From positions 1-64,000 of the forward strand of contig NZ_JAXHLU010000016.1 of NCBI RefSeq assembly GCF_034521915.1: a stretch of DNA of 64,000 nt, read 5' to 3'. The notes under the pieces are model-generated. The model was not told where the DNA came from and searched no databases. It worked only from the letters and a program-made list of their open reading frames with translations. The DNA is from Fodinibius sp034521915. GTDB lineage: Bacteria > Bacteroidota > Rhodothermia > Balneolales > Balneolaceae. Positions 17,441 through 26,766 of the stretch are shown piece after piece. A program made the position numbers and the translations under genes. Each line of letters begins with the position of its first letter. The stretch's first letter is position 1.

Positions 17441-18472
17441 ATGTATAAAAAAGTAATTAAGATCGGGCTCGCACTATCGCTGGGAGCCCTTTTTCTGTGG
17501 TTGGCTTTTCGAAATGTGCGGCTGCAAGAAGTGTGGGAATATTCGAAGAATATCCAGTTTGGATGGTTATTACCTTTCGCAATTACGGCGCTGTCCAGTC
17601 ATATTTTTAGAGCAGAACGCTGGCGCCTTTTTATTGAAAAGGACAAGGAAGAGCTTGACCGCATCACCTTGATTTCGGGGGTATTGGTTGGATACATGAT
17701 GAATCTCGTTGGTCCGCGTTTTGGAGAGGTTTCCCGTCCGGTGTATGTGGGTAAAAAGGAGGGATTGAGCAGTTCTAAATTGATGGGCACAATCGTATTG
17801 GAGCGTGTCATTGATGTTGCCGTGATGGCATTTCTGATGGTGGTGGTGTCGGTGTATGTTATTGCCGACCTGAATTTGCTCCGACAGATATTTGGGGATG
17901 AAACTATTAATTTTCTCACGAATGAGTCGAGCTTGCTTACCTATTTATGGGTTGCGTTTTTGCTGGCAGCTGTTATCGGTATCGGCTTATTGTTGATCAA
18001 GCTTGTAGTCTATCTTGGCTCCAGGTTTGAAGTTCTGCGGAGGTGGATTTTCAAGGCTAAAAGGGCCTACATTATGTTTAAGAATGGACTGCTGGCAGCA
18101 CGCGATGTAGAACGGTGGTGGTTATTTATTCTTTATACCGTTTTAATCTGGTTTTGCTACACCTTGATGACCTATATTCCATTCTGGATGTTTGATATGC
18201 AGGAGGCTTATAATCTGGATATGCTGGATGCACTTGTGATTACCGTTATTTCTGCCATCGGTATTGCTATTCCGTCGCCTGGTGGATTGGGCACCTATCA
18301 TTATTTTGTAAAACAGTCGCTATTGGTATTATTTGCCGTACCCGCGGTTACCGGTATTGCTTATGCAACGGTTACTCACGGAGTAATGGTGCTATTTGTT
18401 TCAAGTATAACGCCTATATTTTTGTTTATTGATAAGCTTCGATCGACCAAGGCGGGAGAGCCGGTTGTTTAA
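17441..18472 (+). CDS. Flippase-like membrane protein (UPF0104/LPG_synthase_TM family)
   Basis: The 343-residue protein has about eight predicted membrane segments. It carries the family motifs SSHIFRAERWRLF, GYMMNLVGPRFGEVSRPVY, ERVIDVAVMAFLMV and GIAIPSPGGLGTYHYFVKQ. This is the transmembrane module also found in MprF and in AglD-like proteins, where it flips lipids or polyprenyl-linked sugars. The catalytic synthase domain of MprF is absent, so transfer of lysine is not expected. It lies 17 bases after the lolA gene, consistent with an envelope role. Confidence 0.85.
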   Translation: MYKKVIKIGLALSLGALFLWLAFRNVRLQEVWEYSKNIQFGWLLPFAITALSSHIFRAERWRLFIEKDKEELDRITLISGVLVGYMMNLVGPRFGEVSRPVYVGKKEGLSSSKLMGTIVLERVIDVAVMAFLMVVVSVYVIADLNLLRQIFGDETINFLTNESSLLTYLWVAFLLAAVIGIGLLLIKLVVYLGSRFEVLRRWIFKAKRAYIMFKNGLLAARDVERWWLFILYTVLIWFCYTLMTYIPFWMFDMQEAYNLDMLDALVITVISAIGIAIPSPGGLGTYHYFVKQSLLVLFAVPAVTGIAYATVTHGVMVLFVSSITPIFLFIDKLRSTKAGEPVV

Positions 18473-18666
18473 CTTTATCCTAAGGATATTTTCAGGACAT
18501 TTTTGCTACAAGTTGGGCTTTGTTGCAATTCTCTCATTCTTTTTTCGTTATTCGAAACAGACCGACCAGAACCGGGTATAAAATTGCCTTAATTGAGACA
18601 TTAATCGTTGCTAAAAAATTAGTACCTTTAACACTGATTTTAGAGCATCATAGCAGTAAAATTTTT

Positions 18667-20371
18667 ATGAAAGGGATATCAGCAATAGCATTTATTATCG
18701 TAACAGTTTTGGCGGCTAATCCCATAGCTGCACAACAGCAGCAGGATGCTGAATCGTCTATGCTGCCGGAGATCGATCCACAAGACATTGAAATACGCAG
18801 TCAGTTTCAGGCGCGGTTTCCCGGATTGCGCCGACAGCCCATCCTGGGTTTTGATCCCAATCCACGAGTCTATCAGATTGATCCCAATCGGATGCCCTTT
18901 ATGGAAACCCCTGAGCAGGTTGTTGCCAATCTTCCGGTAAGTGAGCTGTCTCGTCCCAATCCACCGGCCTACATGGTATATCCCTATTCTTCGGTACAAA
19001 ACGTATTTAGTCGGATTGGCTTTGGAAGTTATGTGACTCCCGAATCACAATTTTGGGGTGTAAAGCGCCTCAATAACAAAAGTTACATCGGCGGCGATTT
19101 TGACTACTCTTCCTCTGATGGACACCTGGATAACCAAAACAGTAGCTTTCGCTTTTTTGATGCCAACGCAGAATACGCAACGAAACTAAGTGAAAAAAGT
19201 CAGCTTTCGGTAAATGGGGGATTCAAAACCAGTTTTAATAACATGTTTGATTTGCCTGCTACTACTATACCGGATGGTGCTCGAAAAGAGTATAATGGCA
19301 TTAATTTAGGAGCCGAGTTTCGTCATTTTAAAAATGCTATTACCGGCTGGAAAGCAGATGCTAACATTCGGTATTACAATATTGATCTAAAAAATGCGGA
19401 TGCATTGACAGGGAAGAGTGAGGAGCGGGTGTATAATGTTTCTGTAGCCAAACGATGGGCCGGTGGAAATACCGACGAGACTTTTACTGTAAAAGCAGGG
19501 GCAAAGGGTGGAAATTATGAAAATGCCATAGCACAAGATTCCTGGCTCACCGCCCAGGGTGGAGTGGTGTATGAGCGCCAGTTTAATTATGCTACCGATA
19601 TTAAGGTAGATGCCAGCGTCTATTATGCGCAAAATAATATTGATGATAAGATATATTTGGGTCCGGAAGTTAAAGTAGAACATCCACTGCTGGATATGCT
19701 GACATTAAAAGTTACGGCCGGAGCCCAGCCCTATGTAAAAACATTGGAGCAGCGACACACAGAGAACCGATTTTTAACGGTGGAGAATACACTCCGGCAT
19801 ACCTATCGGATGTACGGGAAAGGAGAAGCCAGTGTAGAATATGCGGATCAGGGGGAGTTTAGCTTTGGATTGCAATACGAGGATATGTCGGACTATCCGA
19901 TTTTTTTGCGCTCTGATAACGGGCAACCTGGAAATCCAGTTGTATGAATTTTATGAGATACAGTATCGGGATGCTTATAAAGTATCTGCCTATGCGAGCG
20001 TAGCGCATCAAATTATTCCCGAGAAATTACGAGTGAATGGTAAAGTTTACTTGCGTTCTCCCAAACTTAAAGGTGGTGGACGTATTCCGTTTGAGGAAAA
20101 AATAGGAGTTAACTCTGGCCTCACAGTGCAGCCTTTTGATAGAATTACTTTCGAAGCATGGGCTGATTATGTAGGTTCACGAAGAACCTTTCAAACGAAT
20201 GAAAAGCTGGATAGCTTTATATTACTTGGGGGTCAGTTGGATGTGGAGGTTACAGAACGATTTGGAGCCTATATAAAATTGGTGAATATCTTAAATCAGG
20301 ATTACGAAGTTTGGCAAGGGTATAATGAGCGACCGTTTCAGGCATATGGCGGGGTAACAGTAAAATTATAA
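18667..20371 (+). CDS. TonB-linked-type outer-membrane beta-barrel protein, interrupted by a one-base frameshift
   Basis: The start is the ATG at 18667, which begins a signal peptide (GISAIAFIIVTVLAANPIAAQQ). No TonB box or plug domain is evident. From about residue 110 the sequence alternates short strands and turns rich in aromatic residues (RIGFGSYVTPESQFWG, KSYIGGDFDYSS, RFGAYIKLVNILNQDYE) and ends with VTVKL, typical of a barrel. At 19921-19923 (GGG), or in the T-run just before it, one extra base splits the frame. Removing it joins FLRSDNG to NLEIQLYEFYEIQYRD. The complete protein would be about 567 residues. It precedes HU, HU-SPOR, ExbB, ExbD and TonB genes, so an energised outer-membrane role is suggested. 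Confidence 0.72.
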
Positions 20372-20568
20372 TGGCGATGGATAAAGAGTTTATCAAAGCT
20401 TTTTCTGAGGTTATACGTGAAGAGATAGCCCGGAAAAATGATGTATATCTCGAAGGCGTTGGGCGATTCGAATTTGAACATCAAAAACAATTTCAAAAAC
20501 AGTTTGACAGCGGCCGGGTTGTGATGATGCCGCCCAAGGATACCATCACTTTTATTCCGGAAAACTAA
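20371..20568 (+). CDS. Small HU-like DNA-binding-fold protein
   Basis: The 65-residue protein shows the HU/IHF dimerisation helices and strand (FIKAFSEVIREEIARKNDVYLEGVGRFEFE), but lacks the long DNA-binding arm seen in HU. Such short HU-like proteins are common in this phylum beside SPOR-domain genes. The ATG overlaps the last base of the preceding stop. It is 8 bases upstream of the HU-SPOR gene, so the two are surely cotranscribed and may form a pair. DNA binding is not proven. Confidence 0.75.
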   Translation: MAMDKEFIKAFSEVIREEIARKNDVYLEGVGRFEFEHQKQFQKQFDSGRVVMMPPKDTITFIPEN

Positions 20569-20576
20569 CTGGGGAT

Positions 20577-21731
20577 ATGACTATCGATAAGGAACAACTG
20601 ATATCACTTCTTGAAGAAAAAACGGGACTGGAGCGCGAAAAGGTTGAGACGCAGCTCTCAGAATTGATAAGCCGAATACAAAAGGCGGCTAAGGAGGATA
20701 AAACGTTTGAAGTTGAAGGGTTCGGTACTTTTAGTATGGAGGAGGGAAGCCTGCAGTTTGAGCCCGGCGATATCCTCGAAACCGAAATCAACAACAAGTA
20801 TGCGGGGATGAAACCCATAGAGCTTATTGGCGCGTTTAAGGAGCCCGAAAGTGAGGAGGAAGTTCCCGATGTGGATATGGCTGAGTCTGAGCCCGGTGGA
20901 GTAGATTCAGAGAATAAGTGGGCTTTTGATTCTGATGTTACCGAAGGAGAGAAAGAAGAACAGGAAACAGAAGAAATTGAGGCTGAACCTGAGCCGGAGT
21001 ACGAAGAGCCTGAAACGGAGAAGGTCACAGAATCAGAAGATATAGAAGAGGATCAACAAGAAGCAGAAGAAGTTTTTGATGCTGTTTTTGGTACAACAGG
21101 TGAAGAACCGAAAGAAACGGAAACCCAAGAAGTTCCTGAGCCCAGAGAGCCTGTTGCAGAAACGAAAAATGAAAAGCAGGGAGATACTATTGGAACTGTT
21201 ATAGTTGCTGTGGTAGTAATATTGATTGTAGGAATTGGCGGATGGATGATTTATGACTTTGGTTTTTCCGGGACAAGCAGTACTGAAATGTCAACGACAT
21301 CGCCCCAACCCACAGAAACGGTAGACCCTGCTGATGGCAATACACAATCAGAAGAACAACTTGGTCAAGATGAAGAGGTCGTGGAACCTGAGCAGCCCTC
21401 AGCAGTATCAACAGAGGAAGAAGATACGGGCACAGAATCGCCCAACCAGCAGCAAGATCGTTATGGATTGATGGGGGAACCCAATCAAGCTATTGCCAAT
21501 GGTTATACTATTGTAGTCCATTCTCTGCGCGATCGGCAGCAAGCAGAGCAAAATCGTCAGCAACTACAGGAGGCTGGTTATCGGGCCTTGATAAGTCAGG
21601 CTCAAGTAGAGGGAACCACCTACTATCGTGTGGGTATTGGCCAGTTTGAAACGGTCAGTGATGCTCAACAGGCGATTGATGATGCCCCGGAACGGTACCG
21701 AGACAATAATTTCATAAAAAGAATTCAATAA
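20577..21731 (+). CDS. HU-domain/transmembrane/SPOR-domain fusion protein
   Basis: Residues 1-85 resemble an HU-like domain (IDKEQLISLLEEKTGLEREKV, KTFEVEGFGTF). A Glu/Pro-rich acidic linker spans about 86-198. A single membrane helix follows (about 203-222, TVIVAVVVILIVGIGGWMI), then a second polar linker. A C-terminal SPOR domain completes it (about 310-383, GYTIVVHSLRDRQQAEQNRQ, YYRVGIGQFETVSDAQQAI). SPOR domains bind denuded peptidoglycan at the septum, so the protein could link a cytoplasmic HU-like module to the wall. It is next to the barrel/ExbBD/TonB genes, not to other division genes. Both linkers are strongly acidic. Confidence 0.85.
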   Translation: MTIDKEQLISLLEEKTGLEREKVETQLSELISRIQKAAKEDKTFEVEGFGTFSMEEGSLQFEPGDILETEINNKYAGMKPIELIGAFKEPESEEEVPDVDMAESEPGGVDSENKWAFDSDVTEGEKEEQETEEIEAEPEPEYEEPETEKVTESEDIEEDQQEAEEVFDAVFGTTGEEPKETETQEVPEPREPVAETKNEKQGDTIGTVIVAVVVILIVGIGGWMIYDFGFSGTSSTEMSTTSPQPTETVDPADGNTQSEEQLGQDEEVVEPEQPSAVSTEEEDTGTESPNQQQDRYGLMGEPNQAIANGYTIVVHSLRDRQQAEQNRQQLQEAGYRALISQAQVEGTTYYRVGIGQFETVSDAQQAIDDAPERYRDNNFIKRIQ

Positions 21732-21754
21732 TAGACTCGTAACTATATAAAATT

Positions 21755-22489
21755 ATGCAAGCGTTATTCTTTTTGTTTTTACAAGCCCAGACTGATACTA
21801 CAGCCGCTGATACACTAAGTATGGCTGCACAACAGGAACAAATGTCGATGTTAGAACTGCTGGCTGAAGGCGGGGTGCTGATGATCCCGTTATTTATCCT
21901 GTCGATTGTAGCCATATATGTTATTGCCGAGCGCTGGCGCTCGTTAAATAATGCGCGAATAGAAATCGACGGTTTCCTGCGAACCGTTGAAAGCATGTTA
22001 AAAGATGGTGATCGTCAACGTGCGCTAACTTATTGCGATGGCATAGATAAGCCTTTGGCGCGTATCCTCAAGGCAGGTATCCGCAGGCTGGGGCGACCTA
22101 TACGAGATATTGAGGATGCCATCGGTAATGCGGGTAAGAAAGAGATTTATCATTTGGAAAAACGGATGAATTGGCTGGCTACCATAGCCGGTGTCGCTCC
22201 GCTAGTTGGATTTACGGGAACGGTTACCGGTATGATTGAGGCTTTCATGGATATACAATCGCTTCAGGGAAATGTGAACCCAAGTGTGTTGGCCGGTGGT
22301 ATTTGGGAGGCGTTAATTACAACGGCAACCGGATTGATCGTAGGTATTATTGCCTATGGATTTTACAACTTCTTGTTGGGCAAAATCAACCGCATGGTTC
22401 ACGAGCTGGAAAATGCATCAGCAGACTTTATTGACTTGCTGCAGGCACCATCAAACAAGAAAGAAAAAGAGCGTGAGAAGGTAGGATAA
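21755..22489 (+). CDS. exbB: MotA/TolQ/ExbB-type proton channel protein
   Basis: ExbB, with ExbD, uses the proton gradient to drive TonB. The 244-residue protein has an N-terminal region of about 30 residues and a first membrane helix (GGVLMIPLFILSIVAIYVIAERW). A cytoplasmic loop follows, then two long helices with the family motifs LATIAGVAPLVGFTGTVTGMIEAF and GGIWEALITTATGLIVGIIAYGFYNF. Its stop overlaps the exbD start (TAATGG), indicating translational coupling. The downstream tonB supports ExbB rather than TolQ or MotA. Confidence 0.92.
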   Translation: MQALFFLFLQAQTDTTAADTLSMAAQQEQMSMLELLAEGGVLMIPLFILSIVAIYVIAERWRSLNNARIEIDGFLRTVESMLKDGDRQRALTYCDGIDKPLARILKAGIRRLGRPIRDIEDAIGNAGKKEIYHLEKRMNWLATIAGVAPLVGFTGTVTGMIEAFMDIQSLQGNVNPSVLAGGIWEALITTATGLIVGIIAYGFYNFLLGKINRMVHELENASADFIDLLQAPSNKKEKEREKVG

Positions 22490-22900
22490 TGGACTTTAGA
22501 AAAGATGATGACCGAATGGAGCCTCTGACGCTGTTTTCACAGTCGTCGCTGACAGATATCGTATTGTTGCTCCTGATTTTCTTCCTGTTGACCTCATCGT
22601 TTGTCACCAACTTTGGGATCAAGGTGGATATTCCCGAAGGCGGAAACCGGTGCACAGACGGAGGCCCAGTTTATTACCGTTGCTGTAACCAAGGATGGGC
22701 AATTTTATGTTGATGGAGAGCCAACCAGCAGCGGCATGCTGGCCTCGGCGCTTCGAAAAGCCAAAGGAAACAAAACGCAGGCTACCCTTGTTTTAAGAGC
22801 AGATAAGGATGCGATTATCGATAATGCGGTGCGCGTAATGAATATTGCCAAGGCGCTGGATTTAAGGATTGTGATGGCAACAGAGCAGGCATCCAGGTAA
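22489..22900 (+). CDS. exbD: ExbD/TolR-type biopolymer transport protein, interrupted by a one-base frameshift
   Basis: The N-terminal part has the single membrane helix with its conserved Asp in SLTDIVLLLLIFFLLTSSFV, the proton-relay residue of ExbD/TolR, followed by GIKVDIPEG. The frame is then broken at GG (22642-22643). Removing one G joins IPEG to ETGAQTEAQFITVAVTKDGQ and completes the periplasmic domain (LVLRADKDAIIDNAVRVMNIAKAL). The result is a normal-length protein of about 136 residues. It lies between exbB and tonB. The frameshift matches the one-extra-base pattern seen in other genes of the window. Confidence 0.87.
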
Positions 22901-22917
22901 GGTGGAAATAAAATTTT

Positions 22918-23743
22918 ATGGAGCAACCTGTATTTAATAACGAAGAAGATCGATTTGCCCTTGCTGTTACGGGAGGGAGTACACGTAGCTCTGGTTATTG
23001 TTTTTTTACTTTATACCTTCTCGATCGAGTCGAATGTACGTCCCTCTTATATTGAGGTGGAGTTTGGAGAGTTCCAGACGGGAACGCCTGCAGAATACGC
23101 CGAGCAGCAAGCTGAGCAGGTAGCCACGCGTCCCAATCCTTCTGAGACAAAACCTGATAACCCGGAGCCCGAAGAACCGAAACCGGTTGAAGAGCAGCAG
23201 GAGTCCACAGAAGAAACAACAAAACCGGTAGATGCGCCCGATCAAAAAGAAGAAATTGAGGAAGAACCGATCGAAACACCGGAAACGGATAAGGTAGATC
23301 CGCAGGAGGAGGCCGAAACCGATGAGCCTAAAGAGGTAACTATTCCTCCTAAAACAGAGGAAGACGAAGTGCAACAAGAGGGCGCTGAAAACAGTGGCGA
23401 TGAGCAGGGAAATACCGGAGAACTTAATGCCGATCAGGGGACCGGTAATGAGCAGGAGAAATCGGCACCGTATGAACTTAACTGGGAGGGTGATATTGAG
23501 AGGACTGCAATGGTACAACCGCTGCCCGATAATACGACCGATGCCGAAGCAACAATAACTATTCGATTTGAGGTAAAGCCGGACGGTTCTATCGGACGGA
23601 TTGTGCCGCTCAAAAAAATGAATCCGGAATTGGAACGTGAAGTAATGAAAACATTGAGCAACTGGCGTTTTAGAAAACTTCCGGCAGGTGTACCACAGCA
23701 ATCGCAGTATGGTACTGTTACCTTCCGATTTGTATTAGAATAA
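22918..23743 (+). CDS. tonB: TonB-type energy transducer, interrupted by a one-base frameshift near its start
   Basis: The start is the ATG at 22918 (MEQPVFNNEEDRFALAVTGG), which lies in another frame from the bulk of the protein. Removing one G from GGG at 22975-22977 joins VTGG to VHVALVIVFLLYTFSIES and puts the cytoplasmic N-terminus before the membrane helix. A Pro/Glu-rich linker spans about 45-165. The TonB C-terminal domain follows (TITIRFEVKPDGSIGRIVPLK, VMKTLSNWRFRKLPAGVPQQ). It interacts with outer-membrane receptors. Its place after exbB and exbD is canonical. A TonB call is safer than TolA given this C-terminus. Confidence 0.88.
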
Positions 23744-23879
23744 GCAGTTGCTTTAGTATTACGTTGGGGTATTAAGCTAAGATCTAGAGTTTAAGAAAGA
23801 GATTCCTTTAAGCATCAAAAAAATTAATAAATTGAACGGATGCTGTTCGGTTTTGTTCAGTTCGGATTATTAAAAGATT

Positions 23880-25571
23880 ATGAAATTTTTTACTTCGCAA
23901 ATTAGCTACTTCCTCTCCAGCCGTAATACCAAAGTAAATATAAAGCGGCTTCTTAGGTTCTTGGCAGCGCTTTCGGCTTTGATTATTGCGTACAGCGTTA
24001 TTTTTCACTTCATCATGCTGTATGAGGGACAAGAGCACAGCTGGGTAACCGGATTTTATTGGACACTCACGGTTATGTCCACGCTTGGCTTTGGTGATAT
24101 TACCTTTACCAGCGATTTGGGCAGGGCGTTTTCGGTTGTTGTTTTAATGTCTGGCATGATATCTCTTCTGATACTATTACCCTTTACCTTTATTGAATTT
24201 TTCTATGCCCCCTGGCTCGAAGCACAATCGAAAGCAAGGGCGCCTCGTGAATTGCCCGAGGATACTAAAAATCATGTAATCATCACGCATCTCGATCCCA
24301 TAACAAGGTCGCTGATCGAGAAGTTGGATCAATATAATTATGAATATGTCCTGCTGGTTACCGATTTACGCAAGGCTTTAGAGTTATACGATGAAGGCTA
24401 CCGGGTTGTGTTTGGGGAGTTGGATGATCCCGAAACCTACAAGCGCCTCCGTGTAAAAAATGCTGCCATGGTGGTTTCAATTGGCACGGATATGGTTAAT
24501 TCTAATATCAGTAATACGGTTCGGGAACTGGATGAGAAAGTGACAATTGTAACTACGGCGAACTCCACTGATTCTGTGGATCTGCTGAAAATGGCCGGTG
24601 CAGATCATGTTATTCAGCTGGGACAAATGATGGGAAAATCAATCTCACGAAGAACCATAAGCCAGGATTCACGTGTGCACGTGGTAGGGCGTTTTGAAGA
24701 GTTGGTGATAGCAGAAGCTACAGCCGATGGTACCCCCTTGGTTGGGAAAACGATAGCTGAAAGTAATTTACGCGAAAAGTTAAATATTAATATTGTGGGC
24801 GTGTGGGAGCGCGGCAAATTTATTAAGCCAACACCGGATACGTTAATCAATAAAGAAAGCGTATTGCTTTTGGCAGGTTCAGTGGATCAATTGCGTAATT
24901 ATGATGAACACATGGCAATTTATGGATCCAATGAAAAACCCGTCATCATTGTAGGTGCCGGACGAGTGGGACGCGGTACGGCCGAAGCCTTTGAAGAGCG
25001 GGGTATGGATTACAGGGTTATAGAAAAAAATCCCGAACGTGTTCTTGATAATGAAAAATATATATTGGGAGGCGGCGAAGAACTTGATATTCTGAAAAAA
25101 GCAGGTATTGAAGAAGCCCCCTGTATTATTATGACGACCCACGATGACGACATGAATGTCTATCTGACAATTTATGCCCGTCATCTTCGTCCCGATATTC
25201 AAATCATCGGTCGGGCCACCCTGCAGCGCAATGTCTCAACATTGCACCGAGCCGGGGCTGACTTTGTAATGTCGTACGCCACGATGGGAGCAAATGCAAT
25301 ATTTAATATCCTTGAGCGTAACGATGTTGTTATGATTGCAGAAGGACTTAATGTATTTAACCTGGAAACTCCAAAGTTATTGGCAGGCAAAACCCTGAAA
25401 GAATCCAATATTCGAAAAGATACCGGATGCAGCGTGTTATCTATAAAGCAGAATGGACAACAGGAAATTAATCCCCATCCGGATACAAAACTAAATCCCG
25501 AAAGCGAGTTAGTTATAATTGGAAATGTAGAACAGGAAAGCCAGTTTATGAATCTTTACTTCGAAGAATGA
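23880..25571 (+). CDS. Ion channel protein with two TrkA-type (RCK) domain sets, potassium channel-like
   Basis: The 563-residue protein has two membrane helices around a pore loop with the filter TLGFGD (residues 68-73), a GYG-like variant. After the second helix come two cytoplasmic nucleotide-binding TrkA-N domains. The first starts near residue 135 (NHVIITHLDPITRSLIEKLD). The second, near 355, has a clear Rossmann glycine motif (VIIVGAGRVGRGTAEAFEERG). Each is followed by a TrkA-C-like domain. This is the architecture of an MthK-type channel with two sets of regulatory RCK domains. The first RCK site lacks a GxGxxG motif and may be structural. The ATG at 23880 begins without a strong ribosome binding site. 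Confidence 0.87.
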   Translation: MKFFTSQISYFLSSRNTKVNIKRLLRFLAALSALIIAYSVIFHFIMLYEGQEHSWVTGFYWTLTVMSTLGFGDITFTSDLGRAFSVVVLMSGMISLLILLPFTFIEFFYAPWLEAQSKARAPRELPEDTKNHVIITHLDPITRSLIEKLDQYNYEYVLLVTDLRKALELYDEGYRVVFGELDDPETYKRLRVKNAAMVVSIGTDMVNSNISNTVRELDEKVTIVTTANSTDSVDLLKMAGADHVIQLGQMMGKSISRRTISQDSRVHVVGRFEELVIAEATADGTPLVGKTIAESNLREKLNINIVGVWERGKFIKPTPDTLINKESVLLLAGSVDQLRNYDEHMAIYGSNEKPVIIVGAGRVGRGTAEAFEERGMDYRVIEKNPERVLDNEKYILGGGEELDILKKAGIEEAPCIIMTTHDDDMNVYLTIYARHLRPDIQIIGRATLQRNVSTLHRAGADFVMSYATMGANAIFNILERNDVVMIAEGLNVFNLETPKLLAGKTLKESNIRKDTGCSVLSIKQNGQQEINPHPDTKLNPESELVIIGNVEQESQFMNLYFEE

Positions 25572-25724
25572 TACCTAATAAGCCATCTAATATTATCCAA
25601 ATATCAAGAGATCTTCGATTTTCAGGTAGTAATTCTAAGTGACCTTCCGAAGCTGGTTAAATTTTTCAATCCTTTCTTTTTAATAGAAACAATAACCGTA
25701 ATTCGCACTCAGTCCTTTTTTGCT

Positions 25725-25913
25725 TTACGAACGGTTTTCTTTTAATTCCTCAATAGCCTTGATTAAGGGATCGACACTGCCTCGTTTAAGACGATTATTT
25801 ACAGCTTGTGGAGTAATATCAAGATGTTTGGCAATCATTTTTTGAGTGATATCAGCATCGATCATCATTTTCATGACCTCCTTCTCAGCCTCATTGCGCT
25901 TTCTGTTTTGCAT
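25725..25913 (-). CDS. Small helix-turn-helix DNA-binding protein
   Basis: The 62-residue protein has a predicted HTH (ITQKMIAKHLDITPQAVNNRL), of the type seen in Cro/C1 regulators. It faces the S24-like repressor gene across a 90-base gap containing a palindrome. This divergent layout recalls a phage immunity region, but no other phage gene is close. The name and target are unknown. It might autoregulate and compete with its neighbour for the palindromic site. Confidence 0.7.
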   Translation of the reverse strand: MQNRKRNEAEKEVMKMMIDADITQKMIAKHLDITPQAVNNRLKRGSVDPLIKAIEELKENRS

Positions 25914-25961
25914 TTGTTATCGGTTTAAAAGTTGTTTATTTATAAATTGAATATTTGTTAA

Positions 25962-25976
25962 TTCACATAATGTGAA
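25962..25976. promoter_or_regulatory. Palindromic operator candidate
   Basis: TTCACAT and ATGTGAA (7-bp arms, central A) form a perfect palindrome in the middle of the 90-base gap between the two divergent repressor-like genes. It starts 48 bases from the minus-strand gene start and ends 27 bases before the plus-strand start. The position suits an operator that controls both promoters. Which protein binds it is not known. Confidence 0.55.
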
Positions 25977-26003
25977 ATTATAAAATGTAGGCATTAATAC
26001 AAA

Positions 26004-26618
26004 GTGAATGAAATATTAGAACGTATCAAAGAGGCGTATCATTTCAAGACTGACGCAGAGGTTGCAGATTTTTTAGATATCAATCCCAGTACCCTAAGTA
26101 TGCAAAAGAACAGGGGAAGGTTGGATCTAAAGAGAATAATTGAAAGATGCAATGACTTAAATAAAAACTGGTTGCTGGATGGCAAAGGCGAAAAAAGAGC
26201 TGTCGATGGAACTAAAGATCAACCGCCCATCCCTGTTTATAGTTCCCTGAATATAAAAAATAAGAAGCCGGATTTTAGTACCAGTCCTAAGGCCGGGAAT
26301 ATTTATGCCGATTTTTCCAATGAGATTGATGGATTTCCGGCCTCTGACAGATTAATAGGATATGTGAATTCCGGGGATGGAATGGCGCCAACAGTAAAAG
26401 AAAACGACATCGCTGTTATTAACCTCGACGTGGACCCCGCCCATGATGGTATCTTTCTTATCGCTTCATCGCAGGAAGTTTCATTGCGGCGTCTTCAAAA
26501 GGAACAAGAGAAGCTAATTGCCCAATCAATGAATGGGAAGGATAGTCCGATCGAAATTAGTGTAAGTGAAACTTATCACTGTATTGGGGAATTGATTTGG
26601 ATATTGCGAAGGGTGTAG
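26004..26618 (+). CDS. CI/LexA-like repressor with inactive peptidase domain
   Basis: The 204-residue protein starts with a GTG. Residues 1-60 match the phage CI repressor N-terminal domain, with the helices DAEVADFLDINPSTLSMQKNRG and IERCNDLNKNWLLDGKG. The C-terminal half matches an S24/LexA-like peptidase (GDGMAPTVKENDIAVINLD, DGIFLIASSQEVSLRRLQK). The catalytic Ser of the usual GDSM motif is Gly126 (GDGM). The catalytic Lys, usually in V-K-R-L, is Arg162 (L-R-R-L). Self-cleavage is therefore unlikely, and it may respond to a ligand or act as a constitutive repressor. It pairs with the divergent HTH gene. Confidence 0.83.
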   Translation: MNEILERIKEAYHFKTDAEVADFLDINPSTLSMQKNRGRLDLKRIIERCNDLNKNWLLDGKGEKRAVDGTKDQPPIPVYSSLNIKNKKPDFSTSPKAGNIYADFSNEIDGFPASDRLIGYVNSGDGMAPTVKENDIAVINLDVDPAHDGIFLIASSQEVSLRRLQKEQEKLIAQSMNGKDSPIEISVSETYHCIGELIWILRRV

Positions 26619-26766
26619 GGATATCTTAAGTTTAAAAAATGATGGGCTTGGGAATAGTAGGTTGAGGAAGATTCCCCAGTTCTAAAAGGGCACATCTTTA
26701 GGCAAGAACCAAAAGGAAAATTTGTAGCTCTTGCATAGTTAATAATTTTAAACAGCCCTGATTCTT

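Noticed and set aside
25725..26618. Prophage immunity region.
   Set aside because: Apart from the two repressor-like genes there is no integrase, structural, lysis or packaging gene within the window, and the flanks are housekeeping or unrelated genes.
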